The translations under genes and the position numbers were made by a program. A stretch of DNA of 64,000 nucleotides. Origin: JALCRY01 sp050946575 (GTDB lineage Bacteria > Bacillota > Clostridia > Peptostreptococcales > Anaerovoracaceae). Shown piece after piece: positions 27,151 to 35,835 of this stretch. The stretch is from the NCBI GenBank assembly GCA_050946575.1, contig JBMNVB010000002.1, positions 137,152-201,151 of the forward strand, in the 5' to 3' direction. How positions within the stretch are numbered: position 1 is the first letter of the stretch; the number at the start of each line of letters is the position of its first letter. Below the pieces are notes generated by a model. That model was given only the letters and a program-made list of their open reading frames with translations. It made no database searches and was not told the origin of the DNA.

Positions 27151-28365
27151 TCAGCCTGATGTGAATATCAGACTGTGATAACCGCTGAGTTCCTTTTTCA
27201 CGGCCGAAGACGGATACGCGATGTATTTCGCGCTGTAAAGTGCATATCCGTCCGCACCCTTTGCAGTGAGCACTTTTACCTGATAGCGGATATTCTGAGT
27301 GCTCGCCGCCCAGCCTTTGTCATATGCGTTGCTCTGGCCGGACCTGTACAATGCGAGCCCGACATATATCGGCTTATTGAGTTTGTTCTTGCTCATGAAC
27401 AGACTCAGTCTGCTGCTGAACATCTTTACCGACTTTCCGCTCACAACGTATCTGTCTGTCCAGTAAATCTGCGGTGCGAGATAGTCCACATAATTCGCAA
27501 CGCGGAGCCATGTGTCTATATCAGCGCCGGACGCCATGCAGTTCTTGTAATTCCCCTGCGAGCTCACTCCGAAGCGCAGCGTCTTGAAGCTCGAGCTCCG
27601 CGGATACTTCGAGCTGTGGACGATGCCGTACGTCCCCCTTATCATGTAATTGCAGTATACACGCTTCGATTTCGAACTGAGTCCCCTGCACGTACTCGTT
27701 CTTCCGGAAACGTATTTGCTGTATCTCGTGCTTTTTGTCGTGTAGACATACGATCCGCCGGAATTATAGAAGTAATCATCGTAATGTATTCCGGACACGT
27801 TATATCCCGCCTTCATCTCCTGCACCGCTCTGTATATGCGCTGCCTTGTATAAGGACTTTTCGGATCCAGGAACCTTGACGATGTGACTCTGTACGGGTT
27901 CATATACGCCTCCACCTTAATACTGTAGGCGGCGGCCCTGCGCACGAATACCTTGAAAGGATCATAGCCGAGATAATGCATATACGCCTGTCTGGAATTC
28001 CTGTACTTGGAAACTACGGATGACGGGACAAGATACCTGCTCGCCTTGAATGTGTTCGAGCACCATGCTGCGTCGTCGAACGAGCGGGCATGAAAGTAAA
28101 CAGTGTTGATGCCCTGGGCCTTCAGCTTTCTCATGAGCGTATTGCACCTTGCCGTATAGGTACTGACATTTCTCTGGTTATACAGCCCGAGCGTCTTGAA
28201 ATCACAGTAAGGCACCCATGTCCCCCTGACCATCGAGCTGTACTGCGTCTTTATCGTTTCTGCAGCCGAAGCGGTCGATGCCGGAAGCTCGGCACCGAAA
28301 ATACCCGCGGACATCGAAACGATCATTAGCGCGGACAATAAAACAGTAAACACTCGTCTTCTCAT
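27151..28365 (-). CDS. Secreted glycosyl hydrolase-like 10 (GHL10) family protein
   Basis: 404 residues from ATG 28365 (GGGGGT six bases upstream). A signal peptide is plain: MRRRVF, a hydrophobic core to about residue 22, and an Ala-rich cleavage zone near 35. The mature part begins with RGTWVPYCDF and contains AQGINTVYFHARSFDDAAW, AYMNPYRVTSSRF, GIHYDDYFYNSGG, LRFGVSSQGNYKN and YVDYLAPQIYWTD. These are the TIM-barrel landmarks of the GHL10 family, thought to act on cell-wall or other glycans. The substrate is unknown. It stands alone with its own promoter and terminator. Confidence 0.82.
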   Translation of the reverse strand: MRRRVFTVLLSALMIVSMSAGIFGAELPASTASAAETIKTQYSSMVRGTWVPYCDFKTLGLYNQRNVSTYTARCNTLMRKLKAQGINTVYFHARSFDDAAWCSNTFKASRYLVPSSVVSKYRNSRQAYMHYLGYDPFKVFVRRAAAYSIKVEAYMNPYRVTSSRFLDPKSPYTRQRIYRAVQEMKAGYNVSGIHYDDYFYNSGGSYVYTTKSTRYSKYVSGRTSTCRGLSSKSKRVYCNYMIRGTYGIVHSSKYPRSSSFKTLRFGVSSQGNYKNCMASGADIDTWLRVANYVDYLAPQIYWTDRYVVSGKSVKMFSSRLSLFMSKNKLNKPIYVGLALYRSGQSNAYDKGWAASTQNIRYQVKVLTAKGADGYALYSAKYIAYPSSAVKKELSGYHSLIFTSG

Positions 28366-28393
28366 TGAAATACCCCCTGCTTTTGATAAACGT

Positions 28394-28422
28394 ATGTTAT
28401 ATTCGCGCCGCCGGAATTTCAA
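28394..28422 (-). promoter_or_regulatory. Promoter of the GHL10 gene
   Basis: Minus strand: TTGAAA (28417-28422), 17-base spacer, TAACAT (28394-28399). The start of transcription would lie about 20 bases before the start codon, leaving room for the GGGGGT ribosome site. Confidence 0.55.
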
Positions 28423-28464
28423 GAATGAACTGACTTTTTCACAATAACTTCATAGCCCGGCTTA

Positions 28465-28473
28465 TGGTATAAT
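28465..28473 (+). promoter_or_regulatory. Extended -10 promoter of deoD
   Basis: TGG followed by a perfect TATAAT (28468-28473), an extended -10; no clear -35 box. Transcription would begin about 17 bases before the TTG start, with GGAGGTG in the leader. Confidence 0.5.
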
Positions 28474-28495
28474 GACCTACACGGAGGTGAATGGA

Positions 28496-29203
28496 TTGAG
28501 TACACATATCAACGCCGCGGAGAAAGGCGACATAGCGGAACTGGTGCTTATGCCCGGCGATCCGCTGAGAGCGAAGAGGATAGCCGAGGAATTCCTGGAC
28601 TCGCCCGTAATGTACAGCGATGTGAGAAACATGTACGGTTTCACCGGGACCTACAAAGGCGTTCCGGTATCCGTCCAGGGGAGCGGCATGGGCATGCCGT
28701 CCATGGGCATATACTCCTGGGAACTCATGACAGAATACGAAGTCAGGAAGATAATACGCGTGGGCACGGCCGGCTCGTTCGACAGGGATATCGATGTCGG
28801 AGACGTGGTGCTCGCATTGTCTGCGTCCACAGACTCAAACTATCAGCATACGTTCGACGTGCCGGGACACTACTCGCCGTGCGCGTCCTTCGCATTGATA
28901 AAAAGCGCAGTAGAAGCAAATAAAAAACTAGGCCTTCACGTCAATGCCGGAAGCGTCGTTTCGTGTGACGTATTTTACGAGATAGATCCGGAATGGTGGA
29001 AGAAATGGGCTCAGATGGGCGTGATGGCGGTCGAGATGGAAGCCGCGGCGCTGTACATGAACGCCGCGTACAACGGCGTCGACGCGCTCGCGATGATGAC
29101 GATAACGGATCACTTCGTGACGGGCGAGAAATACACATCGGAACAGCGCGAACAGGCGAACAGTGAAATGACACGGCTCGCCCTTGAAACTATCACCGCG
29201 TGA
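28496..29203 (+). CDS. deoD: Purine nucleoside phosphorylase, DeoD type
   Basis: 235 residues from a TTG at 28496 that has GGAGGTG at ideal spacing; the resulting N-terminus STHINAAEKGDIAE matches DeoD proteins, whereas an upstream ATG at 28472 would add eight odd residues and translate the ribosome site. The family motifs VLMPGDPLRAKRIAEEF, VSVQGSGMGMPSMGIYSWEL, RVGTAGSF and VEMEAAALYMNA are all present. The enzyme phosphorolyses purine (deoxy)nucleosides to the base and (deoxy)ribose 1-phosphate. It converges with the EamA transporter; the two stop codons abut in the palindrome tgatca. Confidence 0.96.
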   Translation: MSTHINAAEKGDIAELVLMPGDPLRAKRIAEEFLDSPVMYSDVRNMYGFTGTYKGVPVSVQGSGMGMPSMGIYSWELMTEYEVRKIIRVGTAGSFDRDIDVGDVVLALSASTDSNYQHTFDVPGHYSPCASFALIKSAVEANKKLGLHVNAGSVVSCDVFYEIDPEWWKKWAQMGVMAVEMEAAALYMNAAYNGVDALAMMTITDHFVTGEKYTSEQREQANSEMTRLALETITA

Positions 29204-30073
29204 TCATTCGGCGGCGCTGTCACGGTTCTGCTGTATCACCCAGACTGTCAGCGTCACGATGATTATTATCCCGCCGGCCAGGGCGAATCTGCCGGGCTGC
29301 TCGCCATAGAACAGCGCAACCCAGACCGGATTCAGTATGGGTTCTATCATGCCTATCAGCGAACACGCGAGCGAGGATATCCTCGACGAAGCGTACGCGT
29401 AAAGCGCGTAAGTGAGCCCCATCTGGAAAACGCCCAATACCAGGATATAGACGATTTCCATGTTCGTTGTATGGAAATCCGTAATGAAAAACCCGGTAAG
29501 ACCTATTGCGAATGTCAGAAAATGGCCGCATACGAGACCCGTGTAACGGACATCGTCACTGCCGGCCTTTTCATTTGCCGTAAACAGCACGGCCAGGAAT
29601 ATACCGGCGAAGATGGCTAAGACGTTGCCGATCATGTTGCCCGGAGATATCTTGTCCAGGAAGAACAGCACTATGCCGCAGAAGCATACAGCAACTGCCG
29701 TCTTGTCGCGCCTCGATACCTTCTGCTTATAGATGACCGAAGAAATTATCAGTATCCATACAGGCGACAGATACTGGATAACTATCGCGTTCGCCGCCGT
29801 AGTCATCTTGGTAGCGACCACAAACAACGTCATGCAGCCGGCGACACTTACGGCGGAGATCGCCGTGTATTTGCTGAATTCCAGTTTAAGGCCGCGGGCC
29901 TTCATGAACACGAGAATAAAGAGCGATGCTATGAGGCCCCTGATGGAAGCAATGCAGAGCGGGTTCCATGAAATGAGCTTTATCAGTATACCGCCCGTGC
30001 TCCACAGAACGGCCACTACGACCATTATCGCGGTGGCCCTGTATTTTTCCTTTGTTACGAATGAAAATTCCAT
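29204..30073 (-). CDS. EamA/DMT-type transporter at the 3' end of the pyr operon
   Basis: 289 residues with ten hydrophobic segments in two EamA repeats. The first repeat has VVAVLWSTGGILIK and IRGLIASLFILVFM, and the second ends with SLIGMIEPILNPVWVALFYGEQPG, a strong family signature. DMT carriers move metabolites or amino acids across the inner membrane by secondary transport. The start lies three bases after the pyrI stop, so it is translated from the pyr transcript. That suggests a link to pyrimidines or their precursors, but no substrate can be read from the sequence. Confidence 0.88.
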   Translation of the reverse strand: MEFSFVTKEKYRATAIMVVVAVLWSTGGILIKLISWNPLCIASIRGLIASLFILVFMKARGLKLEFSKYTAISAVSVAGCMTLFVVATKMTTAANAIVIQYLSPVWILIISSVIYKQKVSRRDKTAVAVCFCGIVLFFLDKISPGNMIGNVLAIFAGIFLAVLFTANEKAGSDDVRYTGLVCGHFLTFAIGLTGFFITDFHTTNMEIVYILVLGVFQMGLTYALYAYASSRISSLACSLIGMIEPILNPVWVALFYGEQPGRFALAGGIIIIVTLTVWVIQQNRDSAAE

Positions 30074-30076
30074 ATC

Positions 30077-30502
30077 TCAGTCCTGCGGTTTGTATTCCGC
30101 GTCGCAGTAGCAGCATCTGTACAGCCGCTTTTCCTTATCGACAAGCTTGAATTTCTGATCAATGCCGTGCTCCACGGACGTGATGCACCTCGGATTCCTG
30201 CACGTGATGACATTCGTCAGTATCTCAGGAAGAGCGACATGCTTCTTTTCTATAAGCTTGCTGTCCTTTATTATGTCCACCGTGATGTTCGGATCTATAT
30301 ATCCGAGCGCGTCGAAATCCAGGTCGATCAGTTCGTCGATCTTAATGATATCCTTCTTGCCGTACTTTGTCGACCGCGCGTTCTGGACGACGGCCACGCT
30401 GCACGACAGCTTGTTCAGTTCGAGAAGTTCGTATATTTGCATGCTTTTCCCGGCCGTTATATGGTCGAGGACGATGCCGGTGTTTACTCCGTCTATATTC
30501 AT
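30077..30502 (-). CDS. pyrI: Aspartate carbamoyltransferase regulatory chain
   Basis: 141 residues. The N-terminal allosteric domain begins INTGIVLDHITAGKSMQIYELL; the C-terminal zinc domain has CRNPRC and CCYC, the four cysteine ligands. PyrI dimers join catalytic PyrB trimers and carry CTP/ATP feedback control. It follows pyrB by 12 bases. A pyrBI pair in a Clostridia pyr operon implies allosteric rather than only PyrR-type control; no pyrR gene is in view. Confidence 0.96.
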   Translation of the reverse strand: MNIDGVNTGIVLDHITAGKSMQIYELLELNKLSCSVAVVQNARSTKYGKKDIIKIDELIDLDFDALGYIDPNITVDIIKDSKLIEKKHVALPEILTNVITCRNPRCITSVEHGIDQKFKLVDKEKRLYRCCYCDAEYKPQD

Positions 30503-30514
30503 GGCAGACCTCCG

Positions 30515-31435
30515 TTATTTATCAAGATGCAGCAATGTCAGTATCAGTGCCATGCGGATGTATTTCCCGCACAGTGTCTGGTCGAAATAGCAGGCTCTCG
30601 GATCGTCGTCAACTTCGACAGCAATCTCGTTCACTCTCGGGAGAGGATGCATGACTATCATATCGTCCCTCGCGAGTTTCATTTTGTTATTATCGAGAAC
30701 GTAAGTGTCGCGGAGCCTGATATAGTCTTCTTCATTGAAGAAACGCTCTCTCTGTACCCTCGTCATATACAGGATGTCGAGTTCATGCATGACGTCTTCC
30801 ATCCGCCTGACTTCCTTGTATTCCGCGCCGGCGCTCTCTATCATGTCGATTATATATGAAGGCACTCGCAGCTCTTCCGGCGAGATGAGGACGAACCTGA
30901 CATTATCGTATCTCAGCATTGCTTCGATAAGGGAATGCACCGTGCGGCCGAAATGAAGGTCGCCGCACAGCCCGAGCGTAAGATCTCCGAGCCTCCCCTT
31001 CTTGCGGCTGATCGTAAGCAGGTCCGTAAGAGTCTGCGTCGGGTGGAAATGACCGCCGTCTCCGGCATTGATGATCGGCACGATGCTTTTCGCTGCGGCT
31101 ACGGCGGGCGCGCCTTCCTTCGGATGTCTTATCGCGATGATGTCCGAGTAGTTCCCGACGACACGCACCGTGTCGGCCACGCTCTCGCCCTTGGCCGCCG
31201 AGCTGGAGCCCGCCGACGAGAAGCCAATGACCTGACCGCCGAGCTCAAGCATCGCCGATTCGAAACTGAGGCGCGTCCTCGTGCTCGGCTCGAAGAACAG
31301 AGTCGCGAGTTTCTTTCTGTGACATCTCTCTGCGTATTTGTCCGGGTCCGCGATGATGTCGTTCGCGAGAGCGATCATTTCGTCTATCTCCTGCGCCGAC
31401 AGGTCGCGTATGCTTATCAGATTTCTGTGTTCCAT
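30515..31435 (-). CDS. pyrB: Aspartate carbamoyltransferase catalytic chain
   Basis: 306 residues. The carbamoyl-phosphate loop FFEPSTRTRLSFESAMLELGG is intact, with GDLHFGRTVHSL and HPLPRVNEI further on. It forms N-carbamoyl-aspartate, the first committed step to UMP. It sits between pyrE (four-base gap) and pyrI. Confidence 0.97.
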   Translation of the reverse strand: MEHRNLISIRDLSAQEIDEMIALANDIIADPDKYAERCHRKKLATLFFEPSTRTRLSFESAMLELGGQVIGFSSAGSSSAAKGESVADTVRVVGNYSDIIAIRHPKEGAPAVAAAKSIVPIINAGDGGHFHPTQTLTDLLTISRKKGRLGDLTLGLCGDLHFGRTVHSLIEAMLRYDNVRFVLISPEELRVPSYIIDMIESAGAEYKEVRRMEDVMHELDILYMTRVQRERFFNEEDYIRLRDTYVLDNNKMKLARDDMIVMHPLPRVNEIAVEVDDDPRACYFDQTLCGKYIRMALILTLLHLDK

Positions 31436-31439
31436 CCTC

Positions 31440-32099
31440 TTATTCCTTTCCGCCGGAATACCAGTTTTCCGGATCGTCCCTGAATTTCAGGATCTTGTTT
31501 TTCTGCTCCGGCCTGATATATTTATTCTTTACGGCTACTTTCACGAGCGCGTCCAGGTCGCACAGGCTCGTAAGTTTCACGCCCGCTTCTCTGAACATCC
31601 TCTTCCCTTCGCGCATCCCGTATGTGAATATGCTCACAACGCCGAGCACATCTCCGCCTTCCTTCTTTACGGCGGCGGCAGCGTCAAGCGCGGAGCCTCC
31701 GGTAGAGACGAGGTCCTCCACCACGACGACCTTCTCTCCTTCCTTCAGTTCGCCTTCTATCCTGTTTTTCCTGCCGTGATCCTTGCTCGAACCTCTCACA
31801 TAACCCATCGGGAGACCCATGAGATGAGCGGCCAGCGCGGCGTGAGCAATGCCGGCGGTGCTTGTGCCCATGAGTATCTCCGCATCGGGGAAATTCCTGT
31901 CTATCGAGAGCGCCAGACACTCTTCCACAACGCCGCGCGCGCTCGGATGTGAAAGTATCAGTCTGTTATCGCAGTATATCGGGCTTTTTATCCCGCTCGC
32001 CCACGTAAACGGTTCATCCGGACGCAGGAACACGGCGTTTATGCGAAGGAGCTCCGACGCCACTATCTCTGCCGTACTGTTAATGTCTGTTTTGATCAT
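31440..32099 (-). CDS. pyrE: Orotate phosphoribosyltransferase
   Basis: 219 residues. The PRPP-binding loop is VVVVEDLVSTGGSALDAA; KSPIYCDNRLILSHP near residue 38 is the orotate-binding region. It converts orotate and PRPP to OMP. The start overlaps the end of pyrF by 20 bases; GAGGGAGA is the ribosome site. Confidence 0.96.
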   Translation of the reverse strand: MIKTDINSTAEIVASELLRINAVFLRPDEPFTWASGIKSPIYCDNRLILSHPSARGVVEECLALSIDRNFPDAEILMGTSTAGIAHAALAAHLMGLPMGYVRGSSKDHGRKNRIEGELKEGEKVVVVEDLVSTGGSALDAAAAVKKEGGDVLGVVSIFTYGMREGKRMFREAGVKLTSLCDLDALVKVAVKNKYIRPEQKNKILKFRDDPENWYSGGKE

Positions 32100-32817
32100 T
32101 TCTTTCTCCCTCTTCTCCTGAAAATTCTCTTTTGCATCTTCTATATGCGGCGACCGGATCTTCCGCCCTCGTCACGGGCCGCCCGACCACTATGAAATCG
32201 GACCCCGTCCTCCGGGCTTCCGCCGGCGTCGTTATGCGCGACTGATCTCCGATATCGCTTTCCCTGAAGCGTATGCCGGGCGTCACCGTGAGGAAGTCCC
32301 TGCCGCACTCGGCGTGGACGGCCGCCGACTCGAGCGGTGAGCAGACGACTCCGTCGAGCCCGCTGTCCCTGACGTTCTTCGCGTACTTCATGATGACGTC
32401 TTCCATGTCGTCGTCTATAAGTATCTCCTCGGTAAGCTGCGTCTGGTTCGTCGACGTGAGCTGCGTCACGCCTATCAGAAGCGGCCTCGTGCCGTCTTCC
32501 CTCATAAGGCCGCGCAGCGCTGCGCGCATCATCCGCGACGTTCCGGCCGCATGCACATTCACCATATCGATATCGAGCCTGGAAAGCACACGCATCGCGC
32601 GCTCCACTGTATTCGGGATATCGTGCAGCTTGAGGTCAAGGAATATCCTGTGGCCGCGGTCCTTTATCGCTCTGATGATGTCAGGGCCCTCGCTGTAGAA
32701 CAGCTCCATGCCCACCTTTACATACATAGGCTCGTCGAATTTATCGAGAAAACTCATCGCCTCGGCGGCATCCCCGAAATCCAGAGCGATGATCACGTCC
32801 CTTTTCACTGAGCGCAC
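32080..32817 (-). CDS. pyrF: Orotidine-5'-phosphate decarboxylase
   Basis: 245 residues. The catalytic motif DLKLHDIPNTV (Lys and Asp network) is present, with VIIALDFGDAAEAM at the N-terminus and VTPGIRF near residue 191; VVGRPVTRAEDPVAAY binds phosphate. It forms UMP from OMP. It overlaps pyrD by 13 bases and pyrE by 20, so pyrD-F-E are tightly coupled. Confidence 0.96.
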   Translation of the reverse strand: MRSVKRDVIIALDFGDAAEAMSFLDKFDEPMYVKVGMELFYSEGPDIIRAIKDRGHRIFLDLKLHDIPNTVERAMRVLSRLDIDMVNVHAAGTSRMMRAALRGLMREDGTRPLLIGVTQLTSTNQTQLTEEILIDDDMEDVIMKYAKNVRDSGLDGVVCSPLESAAVHAECGRDFLTVTPGIRFRESDIGDQSRITTPAEARRTGSDFIVVGRPVTRAEDPVAAYRRCKREFSGEEGERNDQNRH

Positions 32818-33716
32818 CCCCTGATCTCATCCAGATCTTTTATTCCGAGCTCGTCCATCCGTCCCGGCAGTTCCGTTACGATGTCCCTGCAGACATACGG
32901 GTCCACAAGGTTCGCGGCGCCTATCTGGACGGCCGAGGCGCCGGCCATTATCATTTCGATGACTTTGTCAGCGGTATCAATGCCGCCTATACCTATAACG
33001 GGTATATCCACTGTCGCGGCAGTCTCTCTCACCATCCGGAGAGCCACCGGGAACACGGCGGGCCCGGAGAATCCGCCGTTCACGTTTGCGATCACAGGCC
33101 TCCTCGTCCTGATATCGATCCTCGTTCCGAGGAGAGTGTTTATAAGGCTCACCCCGTCCGCGCCCGCTTCCTCGCAGGCCGCTGCTATCTCTGTGATATC
33201 AGGGCAGTTCGGCGTGAGCTTTGCATATACCGGTTTCACGGTCTCAGCCTTCACCGCTTTCACGACCCCGGCAGCGGTTTCCGGATCGTTCCCGAACGAC
33301 ATGCCGCCGCACGATACGTTCGGACAGCTGATATTTATCTCAAGGATCCCCACGATATCCTCTTTGTCGAACGCTTTCGCACATTCGACGTACTCTTCGA
33401 CCGTGGATCCGCATACATTTGCAATAACTTTTTTATTGTATACTTTCTTCAATTTCGGAAGAAGCTCGCCGCAGACAGCCTTTACTCCCGGATTCTGGAG
33501 TCCCACGGCATTGATCATGCCGGAGTCGCACTCGGCAATGCGCGGCAGCGGGTTTCCGAACCTCGGCCCGACGGTGGTCCCCTTCAGCGCGAAGGATCCC
33601 AGCACATTTATATCATAAAGCTCTGCGAATTCAAGTCCGAATCCAAACGTTCCGCTCGCGGGGATAACAGGATTGTCGAGCGTCAGCCCGCTCAGCGTCA
33701 CTCTTGTGTCTGCCAT
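32805..33716 (-). CDS. pyrD: Dihydroorotate dehydrogenase B, catalytic subunit
   Basis: 303 residues. Class 1B features: SGTFGFGLEF, the catalytic-cysteine segment ISCPNVSCGG and IGIGGIDTADKVIEMI. The flavoenzyme oxidises dihydroorotate to orotate in the cytoplasm and passes electrons to PyrK and NAD. It overlaps pyrK by 19 bases, as subunits of one complex. Confidence 0.96.
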   Translation of the reverse strand: MADTRVTLSGLTLDNPVIPASGTFGFGLEFAELYDINVLGSFALKGTTVGPRFGNPLPRIAECDSGMINAVGLQNPGVKAVCGELLPKLKKVYNKKVIANVCGSTVEEYVECAKAFDKEDIVGILEINISCPNVSCGGMSFGNDPETAAGVVKAVKAETVKPVYAKLTPNCPDITEIAAACEEAGADGVSLINTLLGTRIDIRTRRPVIANVNGGFSGPAVFPVALRMVRETAATVDIPVIGIGGIDTADKVIEMIMAGASAVQIGAANLVDPYVCRDIVTELPGRMDELGIKDLDEIRGCAQ

Positions 33717-34432
33717 ACGATCTCACCCCTCTCGAAAACCGGCCCGTCCTTGCATATCTGCTTCGCGCCGCTCTTCGTCATCATGCTGCACCCCATGCAG
33801 ACGCCGAACCCGCATCCCATGCGGGCCTCGAAACTGAACTGACCGTCTTCGGATCTGTCATATACCGCGCGGAGCATTGGCGCCGGTCCGCATGAAAACA
33901 CATAGCCGCAGCTGTCAGGCATTGCCGCGGTCACGAATCCCTCCGTGCCGAAACTGCCGTCAGCGGTCGTCACCGATACACGGACGCCGAGCGCCTCGAA
34001 TTTTTCTCTGTAAAACATCTCTGAAACAGTATTGAACCCCAGCACGGCAGTTACTTCGCGCCCGGCCTCGATGAGCTTCTTTGACAGATAATAGAGCGGC
34101 GGTATCCCCAGCCTGCCTCCGACGACGTACACGCCGCCTGGGCTGCGGGAGATATCGTATCCGTTCCCGAGATACGCGAGTACATTCAGCTTTTCACCCG
34201 GGACCATACGGCTCATCGAATCAGTTCCCGACCCGACGACACCGTAAATGATCCGCAGTCTGCCTTCTTCATAATCCGCGACGGATATCGGCCGCCTCAG
34301 ATAGAACCCCGGCACCGCTATATCAATGAACTGTCCCGGCGCGTCCGGCTCAGGCGCCCCGGCGAGTTCCATCCCGAACACACCCGGAGCGATCTCTCTG
34401 TTTTCAGTTATTTCAAGTATATAGTCAGTCAT
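33698..34432 (-). CDS. pyrK: Dihydroorotate dehydrogenase B, electron transfer subunit
   Basis: 244 residues. The ferredoxin-reductase-like body has PGQFIDIAVPGFYLRRPISV (FAD site) and VYVVGGRLGIPPLYYLSK (NAD site). The C-terminal [2Fe-2S] cluster motif is CGFGVCMGCSMMTKSG followed by a fourth cysteine in QICKDGPVF. It couples PyrD to NAD. It overlaps pyrC by eight bases and pyrD by 19. Confidence 0.96.
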   Translation of the reverse strand: MTDYILEITENREIAPGVFGMELAGAPEPDAPGQFIDIAVPGFYLRRPISVADYEEGRLRIIYGVVGSGTDSMSRMVPGEKLNVLAYLGNGYDISRSPGGVYVVGGRLGIPPLYYLSKKLIEAGREVTAVLGFNTVSEMFYREKFEALGVRVSVTTADGSFGTEGFVTAAMPDSCGYVFSCGPAPMLRAVYDRSEDGQFSFEARMGCGFGVCMGCSMMTKSGAKQICKDGPVFERGEIVWQTQE

Positions 34433-35741
34433 CGTCTTCCCCGTGATCGTAAGCGACCTCGCCGTTTACGAGCGTGTACAGCACCTTCCCGCGGACTTCC
34501 ATGCCGTCGAACGGCGTGCTCTTGCCCATGGATCTGAATTTCGACGAGTCTATCCTGTATTCGTCATACAGATCAAGAACGGCAAGGTCCGCCGTCTGGC
34601 CGGTCTCTATCCTGCCGCGGTTCGAGACCGCATTTTCCCCGTCCTGAGCGTCCAGCCCGAATCTCTTTCTCGGGGCCACGGACATCTTTCTCACGAGCGT
34701 CTCGAGCGACATCACGCCCTCGAGCACGAGACCCGTGAACAGCGCCGGAAACGCCGTCTCGAGCCCGCTGATGCCGAACGCGCTGCCGCTGAGCCCGCGG
34801 CTTTTTTCCTCCGCCGTATGCGGCGCGTGGTCCGTCGCGATCATGTCTATAGTCCCGTCGACGAGACCCTTCACGACCGCGTCCCTGTCCTCCGCGGATC
34901 CGAGCGGCGGATTCATTTTGAAACGTCCGTCATCTTCGATATCGTCCTCGCAGAGGAGCAGATAATGCGGCGCCGTCTCGCATGTCACATCGATGCCGCG
35001 CTCCTTCGCTTTCCGAACCAGTTCCACCGTTTCTTTCTTCGAAACGTGGCAGATGTGATACGGACCGCCTGTCATATATTCCAGCTCTATGTCTCTGTCC
35101 GCCTGCGTCCATTCGCTTTCGGCCGGTATCCCAGGGAGCCCGAACCGCATCGACGCCCTGCCCTGGTTCACGCATCCGTTCTCCGGGATCCACGACTCGT
35201 CCTCGCAGTGCGCCGCGATGATCATCCCGAGATCCCTTGCTTCGCGCATTGCCGACGCCATGAGCGCCGTATCCTGCACGCCCTTCCCGTCGTCCGAAAA
35301 CGCAACCGCGAGCTCCGAAAGTCCCTTCATGTCGGAAAGCTCACCGCGGCCCGTTCCGCCGGCGGTGATCGCCGCGTAGGGATGCACCTTTACGACTGCG
35401 TCGCGTCTAATGATGTCAAGCTGCGCGTTCATGGCATCAATGCCGGACGGCACAGGGTCGAGGTTCGGCATCGTGCAGACGTCCGAATATCCTCCGGCGG
35501 CCGCGGCCATGGATCCCGTCTTTATCGTCTCCTTGTATTCGAAGCCCGGTTCGCGGAAATGGACGTGCACGTCTGCAAACGCGGGTATAATAAAAGAGTT
35601 ATCCGAGCGGATAACTCTGTCTGCCAAAGATTCATCTATATGATGGGAAATTTCAAAAACCTTACCGTCGGCAACGAGAATATCCGCTCTTTCGAAACCG
35701 TTTTTCAGAAGAACGTTCCCGCCGGTTATGAGTATCTTCAT
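34425..35741 (-). CDS. pyrC: Dihydroorotase
   Basis: 438 residues, class I (amidohydrolase). Metal ligands HVHFREPG near residue 59, the HCE region in IIAAHCEDES, HICHVS, and DHAPHTAEEK are all present. It closes carbamoyl-aspartate to dihydroorotate. It is the first gene of pyrC-K-D-F-E-B-I and the EamA gene. The carbamoyl-phosphate synthase genes are not in the window. Confidence 0.96.
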   Translation of the reverse strand: MKILITGGNVLLKNGFERADILVADGKVFEISHHIDESLADRVIRSDNSFIIPAFADVHVHFREPGFEYKETIKTGSMAAAAGGYSDVCTMPNLDPVPSGIDAMNAQLDIIRRDAVVKVHPYAAITAGGTGRGELSDMKGLSELAVAFSDDGKGVQDTALMASAMREARDLGMIIAAHCEDESWIPENGCVNQGRASMRFGLPGIPAESEWTQADRDIELEYMTGGPYHICHVSKKETVELVRKAKERGIDVTCETAPHYLLLCEDDIEDDGRFKMNPPLGSAEDRDAVVKGLVDGTIDMIATDHAPHTAEEKSRGLSGSAFGISGLETAFPALFTGLVLEGVMSLETLVRKMSVAPRKRFGLDAQDGENAVSNRGRIETGQTADLAVLDLYDEYRIDSSKFRSMGKSTPFDGMEVRGKVLYTLVNGEVAYDHGEDDD

Positions 35742-35774
35742 TTATGCCCCCTGTTCGTCATATTTCCGAATGTA

Positions 35775-35803
35775 ATCTTACTACAAACGCCGGTCTTTTA
35801 CAA
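35775..35803 (-). promoter_or_regulatory. Possible promoter of the pyr operon
   Basis: Minus strand: TTGTAA (35798-35803), 17-base spacer, TAAGAT (35775-35780). Both boxes are imperfect. The -35 lies in the loop of the pyc terminator hairpin. No attenuator or PyrR-type anti-terminator is seen in the short leader. Confidence 0.35.
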
Positions 35804-35811
35804 GACCGGCG
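35780..35811 (-). terminator. Probable terminator of pyc
   Basis: Ten-base perfect stem CGCCGGTCTT (35788-35797) / AAGACCGGCG (35802-35811) with loop ttac, 24 bases after the pyc stop. The T-tract on the minus strand is weak (TTTGTAG). Confidence 0.6.
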
Positions 35812-35835
35812 CATGTCATTTGATCATTCTGTTTT

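Noticed and set aside
35742..35835. PyrR-type attenuator ahead of the pyr operon
   Set aside because: The hairpin here is better explained as the pyc terminator; there is no alternative anti-terminator fold or PyrR-binding loop in the short leader.
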